Below are positions 10,301 through 19,967 of a DNA stretch of 37,537 bases, one piece after another; the stretch's first letter is position 1, and each line of letters starts with the position of its first letter. The position numbers were made by a program, and so were the translations under genes. Source of the DNA: an uncultured bacterium (lineage in GTDB: Bacteria > Actinomycetota > Actinomycetes > S36-B12); contig CAIZPS010000001.1 in assembly GCA_903934925.1 (NCBI GenBank), positions 1 through 37,537 of the forward strand, in the 5' to 3' direction. Below the pieces are notes generated by a model. That model searched no databases and had not been told where the DNA came from. It saw only the letters and a list, made by a program, of their open reading frames with translations.

Positions 10301-10902
10301 GGGTGAACCCCCTTGCCCTGGAGGAGTTCACGGCGATGGAGGAACGGCATCGGTTCCTCAGCGAGCAGCTCGACGACCTCAAGCGCACGCGCGATGACCT
10401 CCTGGCAATCGTCAAGGAAGTCGACGAGCGGGTGCAACAGGTGTTCGCGGAGGCCTATGCGGAGGTCGAGAGGGAGTTCGAAGGGGTGTTCGCCCGACTG
10501 TTCCCGGGCGGCGAGGGCCGTCTGGTGCTGACGGATCCGGCCGACATGCTCAACACGGGTGTCGACGTCGAGGCTCGCCCGCCTGGCAAGAAGGTCAAGC
10601 GCCTGTCGCTGCTGTCAGGAGGCGAGCGATCATTGACGGCCGTCGCGTTCCTCGTGGCGCTGTTCAAGGCACGACCGAGCCCGTTCTACGTGCTCGATGA
10701 GGTCGAGGCTGCCCTCGATGATGTCAATCTCGGTCGACTTATCGACATCATCGCCGAACTGCAGTCGACGTCACAGTTGATCGTCATCACGCATCAGAAG
10801 CGCACCATGGAGATCGCGGACGCGCTATACGGGGTCTCCATGCGTGGGGACGGGGTGTCACAGGTCATCGGCCAGCGTCTGCGCGAGGCGGTCAGCGCCT
10901 GA
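7342..10902 (+). CDS. smc: Chromosome segregation protein SMC
   Basis: [43 protein letters not shown], coiled coils, hinge, [36 protein letters not shown]. Confidence 0.97.
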   Translation: [1186 protein letters not shown]

Positions 10903-11653
10903 CCTCTGCCAGTTCGCTACGGGCCTGAGCGACGTCGCGCACGCCTGTCATCAGTCCTAGCGCGATGAGACCTTGTGCGGTGACGTAGGTGAGCATCACC
11001 AGTGAGTCGGTTGCGCGCGACTCGGCAAGGGACCCGAGTGCGGTGAGCGCGATCAGCGAATCGGAGGCGATGAAGGCCACGGAGCCGCCGAACGTGACCC
11101 AGGCCGCCTTGGCCGGCATTCGGTCGACGAGATTCAAGGCGCAGACAGACATCGCCAGCAGCGCGCAGCCGTAGGCCAGGATGGGCACTCGGAAGACGCC
11201 CGCCGTCGGCCACAGCATCCAGGTCAGCGCGATGAGGTAGGCGATGAAGGGCAGCGCGAGCGCTCGATGCTGCGCCACGAGTCCGTGCACCGGTCCGCGC
11301 GGAGGAATGACGATTCCACGGCGAATTCGCAGACCGGGCACCCGGCTGAAGGCGACGGCGTAGGTCACCTGGGTGACGAGGAAGGCGCCGATGCCGACGG
11401 CGAACAGCAGTTCTCCGTCCCCGAGGAGCAGTAGGTCGCCGATCCACGAGAACGTCATCCCGACGAGCAGCAGGAGCAGGGGTGCGGACAGAGCGCGACG
11501 TCCCTCGACGAGCAGCCAGGCGATCAGCAGCGGCATGAGCAGGGGCTTGGTCAGCTGCTCAGCCGAGATATTGGCCGTTGCCACCGCGATCACGTTGACG
11601 AGGCCGAGGAGCACGTAGGCGGACATCAGTGAACGGGCGGCCATGCGGGCCAT
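10892..11653 (-). CDS. Lysoplasmalogenase (YhhN/TMEM86) family membrane protein
   Basis: Multi-TM protein with LVGMTFSWIGDLLLLGDGELLFAVGIGAFLVTQVTYAVAF. Antisense-oriented; its 3' end overlaps smc by 11 bp. Confidence 0.78.
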   Translation of the reverse strand: MARMAARSLMSAYVLLGLVNVIAVATANISAEQLTKPLLMPLLIAWLLVEGRRALSAPLLLLLVGMTFSWIGDLLLLGDGELLFAVGIGAFLVTQVTYAVAFSRVPGLRIRRGIVIPPRGPVHGLVAQHRALALPFIAYLIALTWMLWPTAGVFRVPILAYGCALLAMSVCALNLVDRMPAKAAWVTFGGSVAFIASDSLIALTALGSLAESRATDSLVMLTYVTAQGLIALGLMTGVRDVAQARSELAEVRR

Positions 11654-11688
11654 CCTGCCGCGTCCGACCCCGTGGAAGGATGACCAGC

Positions 11689-12948
11689 ATGGATTCCGCA
11701 GCGCTCTACGTCGTCCTGGCTGTCGTGGTCGTCCTCGTACTCCTGGGGATCGGGGTCGCTCTCCTGCGACGTGGGCGCGGGGCACCCGCTGCGCCCAGGC
11801 CCCGCCCCGGTATCGACTACGCGCCTGGGGTCGGTGACGACGACAGTGTGCCTCGGGACACGCGGCGACGCTCGGTCGATGTGGTCGAGGTCGGCGATGC
11901 CCTGGGTGTTCCGGTCGACAGGGCGGCCGCGATCGTGGACGAGGCGACCGCTGAAACCGCCACGGACGTCACCGAGGAGCCCCAGTTCGAAGATCTCGAG
12001 GGTCTGCTCGAGGTGGAGGTGCCCGAACCTGCGGTGGGGCGCATGCAGCGCCTGCGGGCCCGCCTCGCCCGCTCCCAGAACGTGGTGGGACGCGGTCTGC
12101 TGACACTGCTCAGCCGTGACACGCTGGACGAGGCGACGTGGGACGAGGTGGAGGAGATCCTCCTGACCGCCGATCTCGGCGTTACCCCGACCATGGAGCT
12201 GATGGACCGGCTGCGCTCGCGGGTGCGCGTCGAGGGCTCCGCAGACCCGGCTCGTGTCCAGCAGATCCTGCGCGAGGAGCTCCTCGCTCTGGTCGACCCA
12301 GGTATGGATCGCCGCGTTCGAGCCGAGCGCATGGTGGACCGACCCGGGGTGGTGCTCGTGGTGGGCGTCAACGGCACGGGCAAGACGACCACCACGGGCA
12401 AGCTGGCCCGACTTGCGGTTGCGTCAGGCCAGACAGTCGTCCTCGGCGCCGCCGACACCTTCCGAGCCGCGGCGGCCGATCAGTTGCAGACCTGGGGCGA
12501 CCGCGTAGGCGCGGCGGTGGTGCGCGGGCCGGAGGGGGGCGATCCGGCAGCGGTGGCTTTCGATGCCGTCTCCACGGCTGCCGCCGCCGAGGTCGACACC
12601 GTCATCATCGACACCGCGGGTCGTCTCCACACCAAGACCGGTCTCATGGACGAACTCGGCAAAGTCAAGCGGGTGGTCGAGAAGCAGTCGCCAATCGATG
12701 AGGTGCTCCTCGTGCTCGACGCCACGACCGGACAGAACGGCCTGGTCCAGGCTCGGGTCTTCGCCGAGGTGGTCGATGTCACGGGCATCGTCCTGACCAA
12801 GCTCGATGGCACCGCCAAGGGCGGGATCGTGGTCGCGGTTCAGCGCGAGCTCGGCGTGCCCGTGAAGCTGGTCGGCCTGGGGGAGGGCCCTGATGACCTC
12901 GCCCCCTTCGAGCCAGCCGCCTTCGTCGACGCGCTCATCCACGAGTGA
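11689..12948 (+). CDS. ftsY: Signal recognition particle receptor FtsY
   Basis: N-terminal TM segment, VVGVNGTGKTTTTGKLARL, AADTFRAAAADQL, IIDTAGRLHT, LTKLDGTAKGG. Start chosen from SD GGAAGG. Confidence 0.95.
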   Translation: MDSAALYVVLAVVVVLVLLGIGVALLRRGRGAPAAPRPRPGIDYAPGVGDDDSVPRDTRRRSVDVVEVGDALGVPVDRAAAIVDEATAETATDVTEEPQFEDLEGLLEVEVPEPAVGRMQRLRARLARSQNVVGRGLLTLLSRDTLDEATWDEVEEILLTADLGVTPTMELMDRLRSRVRVEGSADPARVQQILREELLALVDPGMDRRVRAERMVDRPGVVLVVGVNGTGKTTTTGKLARLAVASGQTVVLGAADTFRAAAADQLQTWGDRVGAAVVRGPEGGDPAAVAFDAVSTAAAAEVDTVIIDTAGRLHTKTGLMDELGKVKRVVEKQSPIDEVLLVLDATTGQNGLVQARVFAEVVDVTGIVLTKLDGTAKGGIVVAVQRELGVPVKLVGLGEGPDDLAPFEPAAFVDALIHE

Positions 12949-12959
12949 GTCGGTTTCGC

Positions 12960-13006
12960 GTAACGGGAAGTTAACGCTGGGCCGGTGTCGGACACGCGCC
13001 GGAAAC
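12960..13006 (+). promoter_or_regulatory. Candidate GlnR-type binding region upstream of amt
   Basis: GTAAC-n6-TTAAC (12960-12975) and GACAC-n6-GAAAC (12991-13006), resembling the GTnAC-n6-GAAAC GlnR architecture; upstream of amt-glnB-glnD. Confidence 0.5.
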
Positions 13007-13085
13007 CTGCGAATCCATCGAGTGAAACCTCCCGCGTGGAGTGTCTGCCCCGCGAGGTGACAACGCCTCTGGAGGGAGAACTCGC

Positions 13086-14734
<1,649 letters not shown>

Positions 14735-14746
14735 GAGGCGGACGAC

Positions 14747-17068
14747 ATGGAACCGCGGGAGTTCTCCTCCGTGCGGAACGAGGTGGCACGTCGCCCCGGG
14801 CTGGATGGCCCGGGGCGACGTGCTGCGCTCACCGAGCTCACCGACGGGTGGCTGGTTGAGCTCTTTCAGCGTGCTCTTTCGTCCACCGCACAGTCCATGT
14901 GCCTGGTGGCGGTGGGTGGGTACGGTCGCCGGGAGCTCACGCTCGGCAGCGACCTCGATCTGGTGCTCCTGCACAGCGGTTCAGGTGCTGTGGCCGCTCA
15001 GGTGGCGGACCTGCTCTGGTACCCCATCTGGGATTCAGGTGTTGCGCTGGATCACAGTGTCCGAACCACCGACGAGGCCAGGAGTGTCGCTGCCGAGGAT
15101 GTTCGCGCACTGCTGGGCATGCTTGATCTGCGGGTCATCGCCGGCGATGCGGATCTCGCTGCGCGGGTCAGTGCCGACGTGCTCGCCGACTGGCGCGCGT
15201 CAGCTGAGCGGCGGCTGCCCGAACTGCACACCATGGTGTCGGACAGGCGCGCCCGCTTCGGCGAGGTCGGCCAGATGGTCGAGCCGAACCTGAAGGAGTC
15301 CTACGGCGGTCTGCGCGATGCGACTGTCCTCGCTGGCATCAGTGCCTCATGGATCACGGATGTGCCGCACACGGGGTGGGAGGAGAGCGTCGGCTTTCTG
15401 CTCGATGTGCGCGAGAGCCTGCATCGCCTGACGGGCTCCTCGGGAGATGTCCTGCTGATGCAGGAGCAGGCCGCGGTAGCCCAGGACCTCGTCGGCGTCG
15501 ACGATCCGGATGCGCTCCTGCGTGCGGTCTACGACAGCGCTCGAGCCGTCGCCTATGCCTCCGACGTCGCGTGGCACCGCGTCGAGCGCATCGTGGCCGG
15601 CCGCCGTCGTCGATCGATCCGGTCGCTGCGTAGCCGTGGTCCGATCCGCCTGCCGCTGGCCGAGGGCGTCGTGATGCAGGAGGGCGAGGCAGTGCTCGCC
15701 TTGGATGCGCGGCCGGCCGATGATCCGGGGCTCGCGCTTCGCTCGGCGGCCGCCGCGGCACAGGCCGGAGTGCTGCTGTCCCCGCACACGGTCGAGCGCC
15801 TGGCGACGGAGTCCGACCTGCCTCCCGTGCCCTGGACCCGCGAGATGCGGGAGTCCTTCGTGTCGCTGCTCGGCGCCGGGGCCGGACTTCCGGCGGTGTG
15901 GGAGGCCCTCGATCAGGCGGGCCTCGTCAGCAGCTGGCTGCCCGCCTGGCAGGTGGTGCGCTCGGCCCCGCAACGCAATGCCCTGCACCGGCATACCGTC
16001 GACAGGCACCTGGTCGAGGCAGCCGTGCAGGCCGGATCCCTCACACGCAACGTGGACCGCCCTGACCTTCTCCTCGTGGCTGCGCTCCTGCATGACATCG
16101 GCAAGGCTCGTGCCGGGGACCACAGCATCGTCGGCGCTCGGATCGCGGAGGAGCAGTGCGCGGCCATGGGCTTCGGGGCGCAGGACATCGCGGTGGTCGA
16201 GACTCTTGTGCGACTGCACCTTCTGCTCCCCGATACGGCGACGCGACGTGATCTCGACGATCCCACGGTGATCGACGAGGTGGCCCGCGCGGTGGGAACG
16301 GTCGAGGTCCTCGACCTGCTCCATGAGCTGACGATCGCGGACTCGTTGGCCACCGGACCTGCGGTCTGCTCGGAGTGGCGCTTCGGGCTGATCCACGATC
16401 TCGTCACGCGGGTGCGGGGAGCGCTCGACGGTCGCCATCTCCCTGAGCCACCCGGCCTGAGCGAGCACCAGCGAACCGCCCTCGAGCATGAGGGGGTGTG
16501 GGTGCTCATGGAGGTGGAGGAGGAGACCGTTCGCGTGACGGTCGCTGCGCGGGACCACCTGGGACTGCTGGGCACCGTGGCCGGGGTGCTGGCGCTCAAC
16601 CGGCTGCATGTGCTCGGCGCCCGTGTCACGACCGTTGAGGGCAGGGCGGTGCAGGAATGGACAGTGCGCCCCGCATTCGGCGACCCGCCATCGGCCACCC
16701 AGGTGGGCGACGACATCCGCCGTGCCATCGAGGGTACGTACGACGTCGCCGATCGCCTGGCTCGCCGCGAGGCCGACTATGCGGTGGCGCCCCCGCCCGG
16801 CGGCTTCCCCGCCCCGTCCGTCGAGGTCATCGACCAGCCGGGATCCGACACGACCGTTGTCGAGGTGCGTGCGCACGACGTCCCCGGGCTGCTCTTCCGT
16901 CTCGGGCGGGCCGTCGCCGCAGCGGATGTCGACATCGTGGGCGCCAAGGTCGACACGCTTGGGTCGGATGCCGTGGACGTGTTCTTCGTGCGCAGTCCTG
17001 ACGGTGGGCCGCTGGGCCCTGATCGTCGTGCGGCGCTGCGTGTCACGGTCCTCTCCGCGCTGTCCTGA
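14747..17068 (+). CDS. glnD: [Protein-PII] uridylyl-/adenylyltransferase GlnD
   Basis: Nucleotidyltransferase motif AVGGYGRRELTLGSDLDLVLLH, HD domain LLLVAALLHDIGKARAGDHS, C-terminal ACT repeats; downstream of glnB. Confidence 0.94.
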   Translation: MEPREFSSVRNEVARRPGLDGPGRRAALTELTDGWLVELFQRALSSTAQSMCLVAVGGYGRRELTLGSDLDLVLLHSGSGAVAAQVADLLWYPIWDSGVALDHSVRTTDEARSVAAEDVRALLGMLDLRVIAGDADLAARVSADVLADWRASAERRLPELHTMVSDRRARFGEVGQMVEPNLKESYGGLRDATVLAGISASWITDVPHTGWEESVGFLLDVRESLHRLTGSSGDVLLMQEQAAVAQDLVGVDDPDALLRAVYDSARAVAYASDVAWHRVERIVAGRRRRSIRSLRSRGPIRLPLAEGVVMQEGEAVLALDARPADDPGLALRSAAAAAQAGVLLSPHTVERLATESDLPPVPWTREMRESFVSLLGAGAGLPAVWEALDQAGLVSSWLPAWQVVRSAPQRNALHRHTVDRHLVEAAVQAGSLTRNVDRPDLLLVAALLHDIGKARAGDHSIVGARIAEEQCAAMGFGAQDIAVVETLVRLHLLLPDTATRRDLDDPTVIDEVARAVGTVEVLDLLHELTIADSLATGPAVCSEWRFGLIHDLVTRVRGALDGRHLPEPPGLSEHQRTALEHEGVWVLMEVEEETVRVTVAARDHLGLLGTVAGVLALNRLHVLGARVTTVEGRAVQEWTVRPAFGDPPSATQVGDDIRRAIEGTYDVADRLARREADYAVAPPPGGFPAPSVEVIDQPGSDTTVVEVRAHDVPGLLFRLGRAVAAADVDIVGAKVDTLGSDAVDVFFVRSPDGGPLGPDRRAALRVTVLSALS
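14786..14823 (+). repeat. Perfect 16-bp inverted repeat with 6-nt loop inside the 5' end of glnD
   Basis: GCACGTCGCCCCGGGC-tggatg-GCCCGGGGCGACGTGC; arms 14786-14801 and 14808-14823 are exact reverse complements. Confidence 0.95.
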
Positions 17069-17152
17069 CGCGCAGGTTGTCACGGTCCTCTCCGCGCTGC
17101 CCTGGCGCGCAGGTTGTCACGGTCCTCTCCGCGCTGCCCTGACGCGCAGGTA
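17042..17152 (+). repeat. Tandem direct repeat, 3 copies of 37 bp, glnD 3' end to ffh 5' end
   Basis: Unit GTCACGGTCCTCTCCGCGCTGCCCTGACGCGCAGGTT at 17042-17078, 17079-17115 and 17116-17152; copies differ by 1-2 substitutions. Confidence 0.95.
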
Positions 17153-17163
17153 GGGTGACGGAC

Positions 17164-18690
17164 GTGTTCGCCAGCCTCTCCGACCGCCTCGCCTCGACCT
17201 TCAAGGGACTGCGCGGCAAGGGTCGACTCAGCGAGGCGGATGTCGACGCCACCGTGCGCGAGATCCGCACGGCACTCCTTGAGGCTGACGTCGCCCTCCC
17301 CGTCGTGCGGCAGTTCACGGCGAGCGTCCGCGAGCGGGCGCTGTCCGCCGAGGTCTCGGGTGCTCTGAATCCGGCACAGCAGGTCGTCAAGATCGTGCAT
17401 GAGGAGCTGGTCACTGTCCTGGGTGGCGAGACTGCCCGACTTCAGTTCGCCAAGACCGGGCCCACCGTCATCCTGCTCGCCGGACTGCAGGGTGCAGGCA
17501 AGACCACTCTGGCCGGAAAGCTCGCCCTGCACCTGAAGGAGCAGGGCCACACGCCCCTGCTCGTGGCCGCGGATCTGCAGCGCCCCAACGCAGTCGACCA
17601 GCTGATGGTGGTGGGCGAACGCGCTGGCGTTGCGGTGTTCGCGCCGGAGCCCGGCAACGGGATCGGCGATCCGGTTGCGGTCACGCGTGCTGCGCGAGAG
17701 CACGCGGTGGCAAAGGTCCACGACATCGTCATCGTCGACACCGCGGGTCGGCTGGCCGTGGATGCCGACCTGATGCAGCAGTTGCGCAATGTCCGGGATG
17801 CGGCGCAGCCCGACAACACCCTCCTTGTCGTCGACGCGATGATCGGCCAGGACGCCGTCCGCACTGCGGAGGAGTTCCAGTCGGGAGTGGGCTTCGATGC
17901 GGTGGTGCTCACCAAGCTCGATGGTGATGCGCGCGGCGGTGCGGCGCTTTCGGTTGTCACCGTGACGGGTCGCCCGATCATGTTCGCCTCAGTGGGGGAG
18001 AAGCTCACCGACTTCGAGGCCTTCCACCCCGATCGCATGGCTTCACGCATCCTTGACATGGGCGACGTCATGACGCTCATCGAGCAGGCCGAGCGTGCGT
18101 TCGACGCCGAGCAGGCCGAGCGCATGGCGCGCAAGATGTCCACGGGCGAGGACTTCACCCTCGACGACTTCCTGGAGCAGATGCAGGCCGTCAAGAAGAT
18201 GGGATCGCTCGGCAAGATTCTCGGGATGCTGCCGGGCATGGGCGACATGAAGGCTCAGTTGGACCAGGTCGATGATCGCGAACTCGACCGCGTGGCAGCG
18301 ATCATCCAGTCGATGACCCCGCAGGAGAGGCGCGATCCCAAGATCCTCAACGGATCGCGGCGCGCGCGCATCGCGGCAGGCTCGGGCACGACCGTCAGCG
18401 ACGTCAACGGCCTGGTCGATCGCTTCGGGCAGGCCCAGAAGATGATGCGGCAGATGGGACCGGGCGGCATGCCCGGCATGGGCGGCATGCCAGGACTTCC
18501 GGGCATGGGGGGCAGCAAGAAGTCCAAGGGCCGGATGGTGAAGGCAGCCAAGCCCGCCAAGGGCAAGCGCAAGAGCGGCAATCCGGCCAAGCGAGCCCTC
18601 GGCCAGGAGGGGCTGTCGCCCGAGGCAGCAGACGGATTGGAGTTCGATCCCGCATCCCTGCCCAAGGAGCTGCGCGACCTTCTCCAGTAG
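17164..18690 (+). CDS. ffh: Signal recognition particle protein Ffh
   Basis: MFASLSDRLASTFKGLRGKGRLSEADVD, GLQGAGKTTLAGKLA, VDTAGRLAVD, Met-rich M domain. Alternative GTG start at 17155. Confidence 0.96.
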   Translation: MFASLSDRLASTFKGLRGKGRLSEADVDATVREIRTALLEADVALPVVRQFTASVRERALSAEVSGALNPAQQVVKIVHEELVTVLGGETARLQFAKTGPTVILLAGLQGAGKTTLAGKLALHLKEQGHTPLLVAADLQRPNAVDQLMVVGERAGVAVFAPEPGNGIGDPVAVTRAAREHAVAKVHDIVIVDTAGRLAVDADLMQQLRNVRDAAQPDNTLLVVDAMIGQDAVRTAEEFQSGVGFDAVVLTKLDGDARGGAALSVVTVTGRPIMFASVGEKLTDFEAFHPDRMASRILDMGDVMTLIEQAERAFDAEQAERMARKMSTGEDFTLDDFLEQMQAVKKMGSLGKILGMLPGMGDMKAQLDQVDDRELDRVAAIIQSMTPQERRDPKILNGSRRARIAAGSGTTVSDVNGLVDRFGQAQKMMRQMGPGGMPGMGGMPGLPGMGGSKKSKGRMVKAAKPAKGKRKSGNPAKRALGQEGLSPEAADGLEFDPASLPKELRDLLQ

Positions 18691-18716
18691 CCATCGGCGT
18701 GGACTACGGTCAGGAC

Positions 18717-19238
18717 ATGACACGGCCGTCGGCAACGACCCTCGGCGCAGGGATCACGGGACTGGCTGCCGCAGTCCTCCTATGCGTTCCCGCGCCCGCC
18801 CAGGCGCACGGCATCATCGATCTGGGCAGTGTCGACGCGGTGGCGGGACGGACGAGCACCATGACCCTCGAAGTCCAGCATGGCTGCATCACGAATGCGA
18901 CCGGGACCCTCCAGGTGGAGGCCTCCGTCGGCCGGCCGTGGCGTCGGGTCGCCCCTCAGCCTGTCCGCGGCTGGACGGTCGGGGTCCAGCGGCTGCCCTC
19001 CGGGGGGCAGCAGATCACCTGGACCAAGCAAGGCGATCCGCATCCCTTCGGCACCCCGGTCTTCTTCCCCATTCGGGTCACCTGGCCGCAGAAGCCGGGG
19101 GTCTACAGCATGAAGGTGGTTCAGGCCTGCCCGGGCGACGTGACCACGTGGGGGACCCCTCCGGGACCGGCCACGGCCAATTCCCCCTCCCCGCCGATCA
19201 CCCCCATTCCGCAGGTCAAAGTCCTCCCGGCGAACTGA
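18717..19238 (+). CDS. Secreted DUF1775/YcnI-like protein
   Basis: Signal peptide ending APAQA|HG. Mature region with VEVQHGC-like, PQPVRGWTVGVQRL and ITWTKQG...FFPIRVTWPQKPGVYSMKVVQACPG features typical of DUF1775. Confidence 0.65.
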   Translation: MTRPSATTLGAGITGLAAAVLLCVPAPAQAHGIIDLGSVDAVAGRTSTMTLEVQHGCITNATGTLQVEASVGRPWRRVAPQPVRGWTVGVQRLPSGGQQITWTKQGDPHPFGTPVFFPIRVTWPQKPGVYSMKVVQACPGDVTTWGTPPGPATANSPSPPITPIPQVKVLPAN

Positions 19239-19344
19239 CCACTCCTGCGGGTCTGGCACACTAGGGGGGCACTTGCCGCTCGGTAGGCCCTCTACCCTCC
19301 GAATCCGGCAGTCATCAGGAGCACAGAACCGGTCATGTCCCCAC

Positions 19345-19372
19345 GTGACGGGCGCTGAGCTCCGCCCCTCAC
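19345..19372 (+). promoter_or_regulatory. Hairpin immediately upstream of the rpsP Shine-Dalgarno
   Basis: GTGACGGGCG-ctgagctc-CGCCCCTCAC, 9 of 10 stem positions complementary; the stem ends next to AACAGGAG before the GTG at 19392. Confidence 0.55.
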
Positions 19373-19391
19373 AACAGGAGATAAGCCACCC

Positions 19392-19967
19392 GTGGCCGTC
19401 AAGATCAAGTTGAAGCGCGTCGGCAAGATCCACGCACCCCAGTACCGCATCGTCGTCGCCGACTCCCGCACCGCCCGCAACGGCCGTGCCATCGAGGAGG
19501 TCGGCATCTACCAGCCGCTCGACAACCCGAGCATGATCAAGGTCGAGTCCGAGCGCATCCAGTACTGGCTCGGCGTCGGCGCGCAGCCGACCGAGGCCGT
19601 CACGGCCATCCTGAAGGTCACCGGGGACTGGCAGAAGTTCAAGGGTCTGCCGGGTGCCGAGGGAACCCTCGAGGTGAAGGCCGCCAAGCCCAGCAAGGTC
19701 GTCGCCTTCGAGGCCGCGGTCAAGGCAGCAGGCGAGGAGCCCAAGCAGAAGCCGAAGCCCAAGCTGGCTGCCGAGGAACCCGCTGCCGCCCCGCCCGCTG
19801 CCGATGTGGTGAGCGAGGAGCTCGCGTCCGCCGACGAGGTTGTGGCGGAGGCCGTCGCCGAGACCGCGGCGGTGGACGAGGTCGTGGCCGACGAGGCTGC
19901 CGCCGAGGCGCTCGAGAACCTCGCTGACGAGGTCGCTGCCGAGGCTGCTGCCGAGGAGAACGCCTGA
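19392..19967 (+). CDS. rpsP: 30S ribosomal protein S16 with long acidic C-terminal tail
   Basis: [43 protein letters not shown]; about 80-residue Ala/Glu/Val-rich C-terminal extension. Confidence 0.96.
   Translation: MAVKIKLKRVGKIHAPQYRIVVADSRTARNGRAIEEVGIYQPLDNPSMIKVESERIQYWLGVGAQPTEAVTAILKVTGDWQKFKGLPGAEGTLEVKAAKPSKVVAFEAAVKAAGEEPKQKPKPKLAAEEPAAAPPAADVVSEELASADEVVAEAVAETAAVDEVVADEAAAEALENLADEVAAEAAAEENA

Noticed and set aside
15347-17083. 578-aa minus-strand ORF antisense to glnD
   Set aside because: Composition of a codon-shadow frame; the plus strand encodes all GlnD domains.
17042-17152. Possible CRISPR array
   Set aside because: Three repeats are directly abutting with no spacers, and the first copy is coding sequence of glnD; it is a tandem duplication.
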